A stretch of 62,527 nucleotides of DNA from Oscillospiraceae bacterium (GCA_015064785.1 SVRM01000006.1:1-62527), one strand, 5' to 3'. Positions 43,773-53,606 are shown, numbered from the stretch's first letter. Numbers and translations: made by a program. The notes: generated by a model from the sequence alone, not told the origin.

Positions 43773-45641
43773 ATGACCATCACCGAAAATAAATACAGCT
43801 TCCTCAAATCCGCCGAGCTTCACCCCACTGGCTGGCTTTATAACCAGCTGAAAACGGAAGCCGACGGTCTTGCAGGCAACCTTGACAAAATCTGGCCCGA
43901 TGTCCGCGATTCCCGCTGGATCGGCGGCACCTGCGAGGGCTGGGAGCGCGTCCCGTACTGGCTGGACGGCTTCATTCCGCTGGCATATCTTCTGCGCGAT
44001 GAGGATCGCATCGCACGCGCAAAGCGTTACATCGACGCCATTCTGGCAGGACAGTGTGAGGACGGCTGGATCTGTCCGTGTTCCGGGGAAGCACGTGCGC
44101 ATTACGATATGTGGGCGCTGCTGCTCATCACCAAGGTGCTGGTCGTGTATGCAGACTGCGAGCCGGCGTATGCCGACCGTATCGAGACTGCCGTGTCCCG
44201 TTCCATCCGTCAGGCAATCGGGCATCTTACCGCACATCCCCTGTTCGGCTGGGGACAGTACCGATGGTTTGAGGGGCTGATTGCGGCGTACTGGCTGTAT
44301 GAGCGCACGCAGGAGGAATGGATTCTCGATTACTGTGATCTGCTCCGCGAGCAGGGCAAGGATTACAAAAAGCTCATCGACGAGGAATTTGAGCAGTACA
44401 AGGTTCCGGAACGCAAGTGGCAGTGGGATACGCACGTGGTCAACCTGTCGATGGCAATCAAGGCGGAGACGTTGTGGCAGAAGCGTCTGGGTAAGGAAAT
44501 TTCCGACGACTTCTCCCGTCATATGTATGAAACGCTGATGGAATACCATGGCATGGCAAACGGCCATTTCACGGGAGATGAGTGTCTTTCCGGACGTGCG
44601 CCGATTCAGGGAACCGAGCTTTGCGGTGTCTGTGAGGCGATGTATTCCGACGAATGGCTGCTTGCCATCACCGGCAATCCGCAGTGGGGGGATCTTCTGG
44701 AACGGCTTGCGTTCAATGCGCTTCCAGCGACAATTTCCGCCGATATGTGGTCGCATCAGTATGACCAGCAGATCAATCAGATCGCCTGCGCACCCGATAT
44801 CGCCGCCTGCATCTTCGGTACCAACGGACAGGAGGCGAATCTGTTCGGTCTGGAACCCAACTACGGCTGCTGTACCGCGAACATGCCGCAGGGCTGGCCG
44901 AAGTTTGCACTGTCTGCTGTCATGAAAAACGAGGATGCGCTGTTTGTTGCATCCCCTGTCCCGATGACTGTGACAACAACCATGCACGGCACGCCCGTCA
45001 GACTGGAGGTATCCGGCGGCTATCCGTTCCGCGATACCGTGAAACTTGCGGTCACAGCAGAGATCCCGACGGAATTTTCTGTGGACATCCGCATTCCCGG
45101 CTATGCAAAGACGGCAGAGCTGGACGGCGAAGCACTGACACCCGGTACGGTTGCATCTGTCCGCCGCGTCTGGGAAGGCCGCGTGGAGATGACGCTGACC
45201 TTTGGTTATGAGATCCGTCTGGAATCCGCGCTGTATGAAGACCTTCTGTGCGTCAATCGCGGCGCACTGCTGTACGCCGTTCCCGTTGCTTATCAGAAGA
45301 TCATGCGCGAATACATCCGCGGCGGTGTCGAGCGCAGGTTCCCTTATTGTGACTATATGCTGATTCCGACCTCCGACTGGGGTTATGCGTTTGTCGATGA
45401 GAATTTTGTTTATTCCGAATGCGCACCGCTTCCTGCGGACTGTGCTGTCTTCGATCAGACAAAGCCGTGCGTGAAGATCACAGCGAATCTGATACCCATC
45501 GACTGGGGAAAGGAGGACGGTTTTGCGTTCGTCTGTGCGCGGATGCCGAAATCCCGTGCGCCCATTGGTGCGGCGGTCAAGGTTGACATGATCCCCTACG
45601 GCTGTACCGATCTGCGCATGACAGCCATGCCAAAGGTATGA
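43773..45641 (+). CDS. GH127-like beta-L-arabinofuranosidase family protein
   Basis: Start at 43773 after GGAGGA; 622 residues. An (alpha/alpha)6-barrel protein (GWERVPYWLDGFIPLAYLLR) with TELCGVCE (Glu282, Cys284) and NYGCCTANMPQGWPK (Cys366, Cys367). In HypBA1 the zinc site is Glu338, Cys340, Cys417, Cys418 with a catalytic Cys; spacing and order agree. The C-terminal part is a beta-sandwich. No signal peptide, so it probably works on imported arabinosides or related glycans. The exact substrate is open, since this family has several specificities. Confidence 0.82.
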   Translation: MTITENKYSFLKSAELHPTGWLYNQLKTEADGLAGNLDKIWPDVRDSRWIGGTCEGWERVPYWLDGFIPLAYLLRDEDRIARAKRYIDAILAGQCEDGWICPCSGEARAHYDMWALLLITKVLVVYADCEPAYADRIETAVSRSIRQAIGHLTAHPLFGWGQYRWFEGLIAAYWLYERTQEEWILDYCDLLREQGKDYKKLIDEEFEQYKVPERKWQWDTHVVNLSMAIKAETLWQKRLGKEISDDFSRHMYETLMEYHGMANGHFTGDECLSGRAPIQGTELCGVCEAMYSDEWLLAITGNPQWGDLLERLAFNALPATISADMWSHQYDQQINQIACAPDIAACIFGTNGQEANLFGLEPNYGCCTANMPQGWPKFALSAVMKNEDALFVASPVPMTVTTTMHGTPVRLEVSGGYPFRDTVKLAVTAEIPTEFSVDIRIPGYAKTAELDGEALTPGTVASVRRVWEGRVEMTLTFGYEIRLESALYEDLLCVNRGALLYAVPVAYQKIMREYIRGGVERRFPYCDYMLIPTSDWGYAFVDENFVYSECAPLPADCAVFDQTKPCVKITANLIPIDWGKEDGFAFVCARMPKSRAPIGAAVKVDMIPYGCTDLRMTAMPKV

Positions 45642-46576
45642 TTGTCAGTGTGAGCCGTCGGTGTGATATCCCGGCATTTTTCGCGGATTGGTTTTGGAAC
45701 CGGCTGGATGCGGGCGAAGTCCTTGTCCGCAATCCGATGCATCCGCACCGCGTCAGCCGGATTGCGCTGACGCCCGATGTCGTCGACGGCTTTGTCTTCT
45801 GGACGAAAAATCCCCTGCCGATGATGGACAGGCTCGGCGTATTGGAACAATATCCCTATTATTTTCAGTTTACGCTGACGCCGTATGACACGGATGTTGA
45901 GGCGCATCTGCCGCCAAAGCAGGAGGTTCTGATTCCTGCCTTTCGCCGGCTGTCATCGATGATCGGACGCGAGCGCGTGATCTGGCGGTACGATCCGATT
46001 CTGATCTGTGACTGGTATCCGGTCATATATCACATCAATGCCTTCCGCACCATGTGCGATAGACTGGCAGGTTATACCGATACCTGTATCATCAGCTTTC
46101 TCGATCTTTACCGGAACATCGGGAGCAGAATCCGTCCGCTCGGTATCCGCCCGCCGGACAGCGCGGAGAGGGAGGAGATCGCCTGCCGCTTTGCAGAGAT
46201 TGCGCGGGACTTTGGGATTTCTGTCAACACCTGCGCCGAGGATGGGGACTACAGCCGATGGGGGATCGGACATGGCGCCTGTATTGATGCACAGCGCTTG
46301 TCGTGCATCGGCGGGATTCCGCTTTCCGCCGCACGGGACAAAAATCAGCGTCCCTTCTGCGGCTGTGCCGAAGCTGTCGACATCGGCGCATACCATACCT
46401 GTGCAAATGGCTGTGTATACTGCTATGCCAATCACAGCCGGACTTTGACGGAACGCAGTATCGCTGCATACGATCCCGCGTCCCCCATTCTGTGCAGTCA
46501 GATTACAGCAGAGGATGTGATCTACGTGCGGGAGATGAGGTCGTGCCGGGTGGATCAGATGGCGCTTTTTGAGTAA
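45638..46576 (+). CDS. DUF1848 protein
   Basis: 312 residues, overlapping the GH127-like gene by four bases (ATGA), so translationally coupled. MIVSVSRRCDIPAFFADWF, FVFWTKNPLPMMDRL, WRYDPILI and the late Cys cluster (CGCAEAVDIGAYHTC, CVYCYAN) are the DUF1848 signature. The C-x2-C-like cysteines suggest a metal or iron-sulfur site. Function unknown. Confidence 0.88.
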   Translation: MIVSVSRRCDIPAFFADWFWNRLDAGEVLVRNPMHPHRVSRIALTPDVVDGFVFWTKNPLPMMDRLGVLEQYPYYFQFTLTPYDTDVEAHLPPKQEVLIPAFRRLSSMIGRERVIWRYDPILICDWYPVIYHINAFRTMCDRLAGYTDTCIISFLDLYRNIGSRIRPLGIRPPDSAEREEIACRFAEIARDFGISVNTCAEDGDYSRWGIGHGACIDAQRLSCIGGIPLSAARDKNQRPFCGCAEAVDIGAYHTCANGCVYCYANHSRTLTERSIAAYDPASPILCSQITAEDVIYVREMRSCRVDQMALFE

Positions 46577-46620
46577 GAAACTGTCGGATGTATGGGAGAA
46601 AATAAAGGAAACAAAACAGG

Positions 46621-46656
46621 AGAACGGTACAAAAAATCACCGTTCTTCTTTATTTT
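46621..46656 (+). terminator. Terminator after DUF1848
   Basis: Stem AGAACGGT/ACCGTTCT with a 10-base loop, followed by TCTTTATTTT. Confidence 0.7.
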
Positions 46657-46731
46657 GCATGACTTGTTCATATCTTTGTGGTAAAATAATAAATACTGTA
46701 TTCCACATTCCGCACGAAAGGAGAACAAACG

Positions 46732-47298
46732 ATGTCCCCGCACCACACCGGAACACAAAAGCTGCAAACGCCGCGCCTGACTCTGCGCCGCTTTACCATG
46801 GATGACGCACAGGCGATGTACAACAACTGGGCGTCAGACGAGCAGGTCACACGCTTTCTGCGCTGGCCGCCGCACAGCGATGTTACCATATCCCGTGCAG
46901 TGCTTGCAGACTGGATTGCCGGGTATGACGATCCTGCCTTTTATCAGTGGGCGATTGTGCCATTGGATTTCGGTCAGCCCATTGGGACCATCGGTGTCAA
47001 TTTCTGTGACGATGCATTGGCACTTGCTCATATCGGCTACGCCATCGGTCAGCTGTTCTGGAACTGCGGCTATACCAGTGAAGCGCTGCATGCGGTCATT
47101 GATTACCTCTTTTCCGAGGTTGGTATGAACCGCATTGAATCTCAGCACGATCCTGAGAATCCGGCCTCCGGACGCGTTATGCAGAAATGCGGTATGACAT
47201 ACGAGGGGACACACCGTGCCGCAGACCGGAGTAATCGCGGTATTGTCGATGCAAGTGTTTATGCGATCTTGCGGCAGGACTGGGAGGCACGCTGTTGA
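46732..47298 (+). CDS. GNAT N-acetyltransferase (RimJ/RimL-like)
   Basis: 188 residues. LQTPRLTLRRFTMDDAQAMY opening, IGYAIGQLFWNCGYTSEALH (acetyl-CoA pyrophosphate loop region; GxGxxG-like FWNCGYTSEA) and ASGRVMQKCGMTYEG at the end, the RimJ-type pattern. Probably acetylates a protein N-terminus or small amine. AAAGGAG before ATG; its stop overlaps the TTG start of the next frame. Confidence 0.88.
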   Translation: MSPHHTGTQKLQTPRLTLRRFTMDDAQAMYNNWASDEQVTRFLRWPPHSDVTISRAVLADWIAGYDDPAFYQWAIVPLDFGQPIGTIGVNFCDDALALAHIGYAIGQLFWNCGYTSEALHAVIDYLFSEVGMNRIESQHDPENPASGRVMQKCGMTYEGTHRAADRSNRGIVDASVYAILRQDWEARC

Positions 47299-47678
47299 AG
47301 CTGTGGTTCCGACAGCTCTGCGGCATACTGAAAACAGCGCTGCTCTGCATGACCAACCCGCGATTTTTGCTGTGCGTCGGCATTGCGTGGATGATGACCA
47401 ATGGGTGGGCGTATGTGCTGACTGCGGTTGGTGCAGTGCTTGGCATTGGTTGGATGACGGCGGTCGGCGGTGCGTATCTGGCGTTTTTGTGGCTGCCCAT
47501 CTCTCCTGAAAAACTCGCAACTGCGGCAATCGCGATTGTTCTTCTGCGCCGTCTCTTTCCAAACGATCAAAAAACACTCGGCGTTCTGCACACCCTCTAC
47601 GAGAATGCAAAGGCAGGCGTGCGGACGCTGAAAACCAAATACAACCATCATTCTTACAAACGAAAGGAATTTTCTGTT
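47295..47678 (+). CDS. Small membrane protein read in frame into pepF
   Basis: TTG start at 47295 overlapping the previous stop, seven bases after GGGAGG. About 128 residues: MKLWFRQLCGILKTALLCMT, then FLLCVGIAWMMTNGWAYVL and WMTAVGGAYLAFLWLPISP, two or three membrane helices, and the amphipathic end LRRLFPNDQKTLGVLHTLYE. I know similar short proteins as separate genes in Clostridia. Here no stop codon separates it from oligoendopeptidase F, so ribosomes initiating at this TTG would make a membrane-anchored peptidase fusion. Confidence 0.6.
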
Positions 47679-49436
47679 ATGGACTACACATGGGACTTAT
47701 CCGTACTTTACACGGGCTTTGATACGCCCGCATTCACCGAAGACCTCGCCGCACTGGACGCTGTCATCTCCGAGGTCAATGCCTTTTCCGCTGAGGAAAT
47801 GGGAGACGCGGGCACGTTTCTGCACCGCTATATCGACCTTTACGAGCAGGTGAACACCCTTGCGACCAAGCTGATCTGCTATACCCAGCTGCGCTCCGCC
47901 GCAAATACCGCCGACATGGAAGCCGCAAGCATGATGGGCAATCTGATGATGAAGCTCAGCGCTACTGCCGCTGCCGACACGGTGCTTCAGCAGAAGGTGG
48001 CGTCCATTGAGAATCTCGATGCCATTGTCAATGCCGACGCATCCCTGCACGAATACCGCTTCCTGCTCGACTCCATCAAGCGCGAAAACCGTTACCTGCT
48101 CTCCGACCGTGAGGAAGCCCTGTTTGCACGACTGAACATCTCCGGCGCATCCGCCTGGTCTGATATGCGCGACTATCTGACGTCGTCGGTCAAGACCAAT
48201 TACCGCGGCAAGGAGATCACGCTGACCGAGGTGCGCAACCTCGCGTATGACGCGGATCCTGCGGTACGAAAGGATGCCTACGATGCCGAGCTTGCCTGCT
48301 ACGATAAGGTCCGGGATGCCGTTGCGTTCTCGCTCAACTCCATCAAGCAGCAGGTGCTGACCGAATGTTCCGTGCGCGGCTATGAATCTCCGCTGGACAA
48401 GGCACTGAAAGCCTCCCGCATGAAGCGTGAAACGCTCGATGCGCTGCTCGGTGCGATGGTCGACTATATGCCCCACTTCCGCAAGTATCTGCGCGCCAAG
48501 GCAAAGGCACTCGGACATAAAGAGGGACTTCCGTGGTGGGATCTGTTCGCACCGATGGGCGGTATGGACAAAAAATATACTGTCGAGGAAGCCAAGGACT
48601 ACCTGCTCGATATCTTTGCCGGCTTTGACTCTGAAATGCACGATATGGTAAAGGCATCCTTTGAGGAACGCCGCATCGACTTCTTCCCGCGCGAGGGCAA
48701 GGTCGGCGGTGCGTTTGACATGGGGATTGCTCCCATTGGTCAGAGCCGCGTGCTGACCAACTTTGACGGCGCGTTCGGTGATATCGTCACGCTGGCACAT
48801 GAGCTGGGTCACTCCTTCCACGATAAGATGGTCTTTTCCCACTCTCCGCTGACGCAGGATTACACGATGCCTGTTGCGGAAACCGCATCGACGTTCAACG
48901 AAACGCTTGTCACCGGTACCGCCATTGCACGTGCGACCGATAAAAATGAAAAGCTGGCACTCCTCGAATCCCGCTTACAGGATGCGACACAGATCATCTG
49001 TGATATCTACTCCCGCTATCTGTTTGAGGCATCTGTCTTTGAACACAGACAGGCAGAATTCCTCGATGCCGACCGTCTCTGTGCGCTGATGCTCGATGCG
49101 CAGCGTGAGGCGTATGGAGAGGGACTGGACGAATCGACGCTGCATCCTTATATGTGGGTCTGCAAGAGCCATTACTATTCCGGCGGTCTGTCCTTCTATA
49201 ACTTCCCCTATGCGTTCGGCGGTCTGTTCGCACGCGGTCTTTACGCAAAATACGAGGAAATGGGCGCGGACTTTGTGCCGATGTACAAAAAGCTCCTCAA
49301 CGCTACCTCTGTCTGCACGGTCGAGGATGCTGCGGCGATCGCGGGGATTGACCTGACAGACAAGGCATTCTGGGCAGCAGGTCTTGCCGCATTTGCGGAG
49401 GATGTCGAGCAGTTCTGTGCGCTCCTTGAGGCATAA
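47679..49436 (+). CDS. pepF: Oligoendopeptidase F (M3 family)
   Basis: ATG at 47679 behind AAAGGA; 585 residues, the usual size. Zinc motif AHELGHSFH (His374-Glu375-His378) with a downstream Glu in PVAETASTFNET; FNRLNISG-like N-terminal lobe (LYTGFDTPAFTEDLAALDAV) and the SHYYSGGLSFYNFPYAFG-type substrate wall. Hydrolyses short peptides in the cytoplasm. It is in frame with the upstream membrane segment, see the 47295 entry. Confidence 0.93.
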   Translation: MDYTWDLSVLYTGFDTPAFTEDLAALDAVISEVNAFSAEEMGDAGTFLHRYIDLYEQVNTLATKLICYTQLRSAANTADMEAASMMGNLMMKLSATAAADTVLQQKVASIENLDAIVNADASLHEYRFLLDSIKRENRYLLSDREEALFARLNISGASAWSDMRDYLTSSVKTNYRGKEITLTEVRNLAYDADPAVRKDAYDAELACYDKVRDAVAFSLNSIKQQVLTECSVRGYESPLDKALKASRMKRETLDALLGAMVDYMPHFRKYLRAKAKALGHKEGLPWWDLFAPMGGMDKKYTVEEAKDYLLDIFAGFDSEMHDMVKASFEERRIDFFPREGKVGGAFDMGIAPIGQSRVLTNFDGAFGDIVTLAHELGHSFHDKMVFSHSPLTQDYTMPVAETASTFNETLVTGTAIARATDKNEKLALLESRLQDATQIICDIYSRYLFEASVFEHRQAEFLDADRLCALMLDAQREAYGEGLDESTLHPYMWVCKSHYYSGGLSFYNFPYAFGGLFARGLYAKYEEMGADFVPMYKKLLNATSVCTVEDAAAIAGIDLTDKAFWAAGLAAFAEDVEQFCALLEA

Positions 49437-49626
49437 TCTGACGGGCGCGGGGTCTGTGTATACGCGAATATGCATATAATACATGCATATTCCGCGTGCT
49501 GTGTATTTTTATGCGAAACATGCGGAATTGCTGCAGTCTGCGCGAAAAGTCCATCTGTCTTTGCATAATTGTTTCATCTGCACAGGAATCAATGCAGACG
49601 GATGTGCTATTTCGTCATTCTGCATC

Positions 49627-49655
49627 TTGCATTTTCGATCGAAATATTGTATAAT
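49627..49655 (+). promoter_or_regulatory. argG promoter with palindrome over the -10
   Basis: TTGCAT, 17-bp spacer, TATAAT. The 12-bp palindrome GTATAATTATAC (49649-49660) covers the -10 and resembles ArgR half-sites. Further upstream, AATATGCAT/ATGCATATT (about 49469-49493) forms another dyad. Confidence 0.65.
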
Positions 49656-49707
49656 TATACCATCATTTTTGAAAAATACAGACACTCAAAAAGAAAGGCA
49701 AAGCATC

Positions 49708-50934
49708 ATGAAAAAGGAAAACATCAAAAAGGTCGTTCTCGCCTACTCCGGCGGTCTTGATACCTCCATCATCATCCCGTGGCTGAAGGAAAACTATAAC
49801 AACTGTGAAGTTATCGCGGTTTCCGGCAACGTCGGTCAGGGTACCGAGCTTGACGGTCTGGAAGAAAAGGCACTGAAGACCGGTGCTTCCAAGCTGTACA
49901 TTGAAGACCTGCGCGAAGAATACATTACCGAATTCATCTGGCCGTGCCTCAAGGCTGACGCAAAGTATGAAGACTACCTGCTGGGTACCTCCCACGCGCG
50001 TCCCTGCATCGCAAAGCGTCTCGTTGAAATCGCACTGGCGGAAGGTGCTGACGCCATCTGCCACGGCTGTACCGGTAAGGGTAACGACCAGGTTCGTTTT
50101 GAGCTGACCATCAAGGCATTTGCACCTGATATGGCGATCATCGCGCCGTGGCGTGAATGGGATATCAAGTCCCGCGACGAAGAAATCGACTACGCCGAAG
50201 CACACAACATCCCCCTCAAGATCAACCGCGAAACCAACTACTCCAAGGACAAGAACATCTGGCACCTGTCTCACGAAGGCATGGACCTCGAAAGCCCGGC
50301 AAATGAGCCGCAGTACAACAAGGAAGGCTTCCTGGAACTGAGCGTCTCCCCCGAACAGGCACCCGACGTTCCCACCTATGTCACCATCCACTTTGAAAAG
50401 GGTATTCCGACCGCTGTCAACGGCGTTGAAATGAAGCCGATTGAACTGGTCGAAACGCTGAACGAAATCGGCGGTAAGAACGGCATTGGGCTCCTCGATA
50501 TCGTTGAAAACCGTCTCGTCGGTATGAAGAGCCGCGGTGTCTACGAAACGCCCGCAGGTACCATCCTTTACAAGGCACACAATGTTCTGGAAACCATCTG
50601 CCTTGATAAGGAAACCTTCCACTTCCAGCAGGCAATGATCGCGCCGAAGATGGCTGACCTCGTTTATAACGGTCAGTGGTTCACGCCTCTGCGCGAATCC
50701 CTCTGCGCATTTGTCGACAAGGCACAGGAAACTGTTACCGGTGACGTCAAGCTCAAGCTCTACAAGGGCAACCTCATCAACGCCGGTGTTACCTCTCCCT
50801 ACACCCTGTACGACGAACAGACCGCGTCCTTCGGTGAGGATGAAGATTACAACCAGGCAGATTCCGCCGGCTTTATCAACCTCTTCGGTTTGCCGATCAA
50901 GGTTAAGGCAAAGCTCGACGCAAACCGCAAGTAA
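49708..50934 (+). CDS. argG: Argininosuccinate synthase
   Basis: 408 residues starting [20 protein letters not shown]; the PP-loop AYSGGLDTS (12-20) binds [30 protein letters not shown] and the [12 protein letters not shown] substrate region follow the family. It condenses citrulline and aspartate in arginine synthesis. Upstream in-frame codons to 49483 lie before the promoter and are not translated. Normally next to argH; here a mobile element intervenes. Confidence 0.96.
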   Translation: MKKENIKKVVLAYSGGLDTSIIIPWLKENYNNCEVIAVSGNVGQGTELDGLEEKALKTGASKLYIEDLREEYITEFIWPCLKADAKYEDYLLGTSHARPCIAKRLVEIALAEGADAICHGCTGKGNDQVRFELTIKAFAPDMAIIAPWREWDIKSRDEEIDYAEAHNIPLKINRETNYSKDKNIWHLSHEGMDLESPANEPQYNKEGFLELSVSPEQAPDVPTYVTIHFEKGIPTAVNGVEMKPIELVETLNEIGGKNGIGLLDIVENRLVGMKSRGVYETPAGTILYKAHNVLETICLDKETFHFQQAMIAPKMADLVYNGQWFTPLRESLCAFVDKAQETVTGDVKLKLYKGNLINAGVTSPYTLYDEQTASFGEDEDYNQADSAGFINLFGLPIKVKAKLDANRK

Positions 50935-50947
50935 GAATCAAATAATC

Positions 50948-50982
50948 AAAGGGCTGTTGCGGCAGAATGTGACAGCCCTTTT
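50948..50982 (+). terminator. Terminator after argG
   Basis: Stem AAAGGGCTGT/ACAGCCCTTT with a 14-base loop, followed by TTGGTCATTTTTT. It may uncouple argG from argH. Confidence 0.75.
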
Positions 50983-51052
50983 GGTCATTTTTTGTAAGTA
51001 TTTATTACGCAGTTGTGTCGGAGAGAAAATCAAGGCGATGACTCGCACGAAA

Positions 51053-51104
51053 AGCCTTCCCTGGTCAGGGAAGGTGGCACGCGAAGCGTGACGGATGAGT
51101 CGAA
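51053..51104 (+). repeat. Left inverted repeat of the DUF559 element
   Basis: Starts AAAGCCTTCCCTGGTCAGGG and ends TGACGGATGAGTCG; inner hairpin CACGC-GAA-GCGTG. Confidence 0.8.
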
Positions 51105-51145
51105 AAACGGCGGCATTGTATTCATTTGCTTTTGTGGAGGAAAAT

Positions 51146-51514
51146 ATGCAGCAATACAATCAGAATCTGAAACGTAATGCTCGCCGATTGCGCCGGGATA
51201 TGACTCCACAGGAATGTCGTCTCTGGTATGATTTTCTGAAAAAGCTGCCGATTCTTGTGTATCGTCAGCGAATGCTCGGTAATTATATTGTTGATTTTTA
51301 TATTGCAAGTAAAAAACTGGTCATTGAAATCGACGGAGCACGGCATCAAATGGCAGAGAATAGGCTTGCAGATGCTGAACGTGATAAAGTCTTGCACGAT
51401 AGAGGCATGACAATTAAGCGATACAGCAATCAGGATATCAATCATAATTTTATTGCTGTATGTGAAGATTTGCTGAAGACACTTGGAGTGACAGCAGATC
51501 AAATGAAAAAATAG
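51146..51514 (+). CDS. DUF559 nuclease (PD-(D/E)xK, Vsr-like)
   Basis: ATG at 51146 behind TGGAGGA; 122 residues. LRRDMTPQECRLWYDFLK, then VYRQRMLGNYIVDFYIASKK and LVIEIDGARHQ give the nuclease core Asp50, Glu61, Asp63, His67, and the C-terminal GMTIKRYSNQDINHN is conserved in the family. DUF559 proteins are related to very-short-patch-repair endonucleases. Here the gene fills the space between two inverted repeats, so it may be a helper of element movement; no transposase is known in this fold, so this is inference. Confidence 0.85.
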   Translation: MQQYNQNLKRNARRLRRDMTPQECRLWYDFLKKLPILVYRQRMLGNYIVDFYIASKKLVIEIDGARHQMAENRLADAERDKVLHDRGMTIKRYSNQDINHNFIAVCEDLLKTLGVTADQMKK

Positions 51515-51548
51515 TGATAGCTGTTCATGTTGAAAGAATGGAAACGGA

Positions 51549-51601
51549 CGACTCATCCGTCACGCTGGCGCGTGCCACCTTCCCTGACCAGGGAAGGCTT
51601 T
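51549..51601 (-). repeat. Right inverted repeat of the DUF559 element
   Basis: Inverse copy of the left repeat; inner hairpin loop is GCCA-type instead of GAA, with the CACGC/GCGTG stem kept. Confidence 0.8.
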
Positions 51602-51672
51602 ATTCTGCGTATTGCCGCACTGTTCTTTCCAAAAAAACATGATATTGCAGCTGAGTATTAGGAGACAAAACC

Positions 51673-53040
51673 ATGAAAATGTGGGCAGGAAGATTTTCCA
51701 AAGATGTTGACACCCGTGTCAACGACTTCAATTCATCCATTTCCTTTGACTGCCGGATGTACAAACAGGACATCACGGGCAGCATCGCACACGCGACGAT
51801 GCTCGGCGAGTGCGGCATCATCGCAAAGGAAGAATCCGAAAAAATCATTGCAGGACTGAAAGAAATCCTCGCCGACCTCGAATCCGGTGCGCTGGAGATC
51901 AATCCCGAGGCGGAAGATATCCATATGTTTGTGGAAGAAGTGCTGACCGCGCGCATCGGTGATACGGGCAAGCGTCTGCATACCGCACGTTCCCGCAATG
52001 ACCAGGTCGCACTCGATATCCGTATGTACTGCAAGTACGAGATCGGCGAGATCAAGGCGCTTGTGAAGAACCTGCTTTCCGCGATTGCCGACAAAGCAGA
52101 GGAACACATCGATACGGTCATGTCCGGATATACGCATCTGCAAAGAGCACAGCCGGTCACGTTTGCACACTATGTGCTTGCATATGCGCAGATGTTTATG
52201 CGCGACCTTGACAGACTTTCCGATACCTATCGCCGCACCGATGTGATGCCGCTCGGCTCCGGTGCGCTGGCATCGACCACCTATCCGATCAACCGCGAGC
52301 GCGTTGCTGACCTGCTCGGCTTCCCCTCTGTCACGCTCAACTCCATCGACGGCGTTTCCGACCGCGACTTTGTCATTGAGCTGGCATCCGATCTGTCGAT
52401 GCTGATGATGCATATGAGCCGCTTCGCCGAGGAAATCATCCTCTGGTGTTCGTCGGAATTTGCATTCCTGGAGCTCGACGACGCCTATTCCACCGGCTCC
52501 TCGATCATGCCGCAGAAGAAGAATCCCGACGTGGCTGAGCTTGTCCGCGGCAAGACAGGCAGAGTTTACGGAGATTTACAGACGCTGCTTGTCATGATGA
52601 AGGGACTGCCGCTTGCTTATAACAAGGATATGCAGGAGGACAAGGAAGCGATTTTCGATGCAATCGACAACACCAAGATTGCAGTGGAGGTCTTCACATC
52701 CATGTTCGCAACGATGACCGTGAAGCGTGACAATCTGAGAAAAGCGGCATCCGGCGGCTTCATCAATGCCACCGACTGTGCAGACTATCTCGTCAAGCAG
52801 GGAATGCCGTTCCGTGCGGCATATAAGATCGTTGGCGGTATCGTTGCTTACTGCATTGCAAACGAAAAGACGTTGGAAACCATGACGCTCGACGAATACC
52901 GTTCCTTCTCCGAGGTCTTCGGCGAGGATATCTTTGAAGCAATCAGCCTTGATACCTGCGTAAACGGAAGATGTGTTACCGGCGGTCCTGCAAGAGAATC
53001 TGTCCTGCGCCAGATTGCGGCGGTAAAAGCCGTTCTCTGA
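51673..53040 (+). CDS. argH: Argininosuccinate lyase
   Basis: 455 residues. [19 protein letters not shown] opening, [15 protein letters not shown], and the signature [12 protein letters not shown] (275-286). Cleaves argininosuccinate to arginine and fumarate. TAGGAGA site before the ATG. No promoter of its own is evident after the inserted element, so expression may depend on read-through or on element sequence. Confidence 0.96.
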   Translation: MKMWAGRFSKDVDTRVNDFNSSISFDCRMYKQDITGSIAHATMLGECGIIAKEESEKIIAGLKEILADLESGALEINPEAEDIHMFVEEVLTARIGDTGKRLHTARSRNDQVALDIRMYCKYEIGEIKALVKNLLSAIADKAEEHIDTVMSGYTHLQRAQPVTFAHYVLAYAQMFMRDLDRLSDTYRRTDVMPLGSGALASTTYPINRERVADLLGFPSVTLNSIDGVSDRDFVIELASDLSMLMMHMSRFAEEIILWCSSEFAFLELDDAYSTGSSIMPQKKNPDVAELVRGKTGRVYGDLQTLLVMMKGLPLAYNKDMQEDKEAIFDAIDNTKIAVEVFTSMFATMTVKRDNLRKAASGGFINATDCADYLVKQGMPFRAAYKIVGGIVAYCIANEKTLETMTLDEYRSFSEVFGEDIFEAISLDTCVNGRCVTGGPARESVLRQIAAVKAVL

Positions 53041-53071
53041 AAAAATTGAAGGATGAGGAGGAATCCGGATC

Positions 53072-53569
53072 ATGGCAAAACAGAAGCTCGATAAGCTATC
53101 CAAAATTTTGATCGGCGTTTGTGCCGTTCTGCTCGTCGCCGTTGTGATCTGCGGCGTGATGACATTTGAGGAAAAGAACCGATTTGACAACACCGTCACC
53201 AACCTCGCACGTTCCAGCGCGCATTATGCGGCGGAATCGTTCAGAAATTTCAACGATGGCGGCGAGGACTATCTCTATACCGCGGCGGTTGCCGATTACA
53301 ACAACATGCTTTGCCTGTTCTATCAGGTGCAGGGGGAGAAGATGCATTCCGAATTCCTTGTTATGAATGAGGTCTACGGGCATCTTATCATGCAGCCGGA
53401 GCTGGCAAAGACATGGATTCCGCTGCTTGCGCATGGGCTTGATATCCTTGCAGACGATCTGACCAATGCACATGCACACGAAGAACTGATTACCATTCGC
53501 AATGCGCTGGTTGAGGAACGTGCGGCAACCGAGGAAGATCTGACCCATTCGCACGATCACGAACATTGA
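53072..53569 (+). CDS. Single-TM protein with His-rich tail
   Basis: 165 residues. One N-terminal membrane helix (ILIGVCAVLLVAVVICGVM), then a helical extracytoplasmic domain, and a His-rich end (LTHSHDHEH) that could bind metal. No family recognised. Thirty bases after argH with a GAGGAGG site, so in the same transcript. Confidence 0.65.
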   Translation: MAKQKLDKLSKILIGVCAVLLVAVVICGVMTFEEKNRFDNTVTNLARSSAHYAAESFRNFNDGGEDYLYTAAVADYNNMLCLFYQVQGEKMHSEFLVMNEVYGHLIMQPELAKTWIPLLAHGLDILADDLTNAHAHEELITIRNALVEERAATEEDLTHSHDHEH

Positions 53570-53606
53570 TCGGTTTACCGATAACTGAAAAAGAAAGGGA
53601 ACTCCC

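Larger units (their letters stand above)
51053..51601. mobile_element. DUF559 nuclease element bounded by ~52-bp inverted repeats
   Basis: The left end (51053-51104) and right end (51549-51601) are inverted copies differing at about two positions. Each end has an outer hairpin CCTTCCCTG-gt-CAGGGAAGG, an inner hairpin CACGC/GCGTG with a different loop on each side, and the inner border GACGGATGAGTCG. The only gene inside is the DUF559 nuclease. Total length about 549 bp. No clear target-site duplication is visible. It lies between argG and argH. Confidence 0.75.

Noticed and set aside
49483-49707. N-terminal extension of ArgG
   Set aside because: The promoter lies inside this stretch and ArgG normally begins at the residues encoded from 49708.
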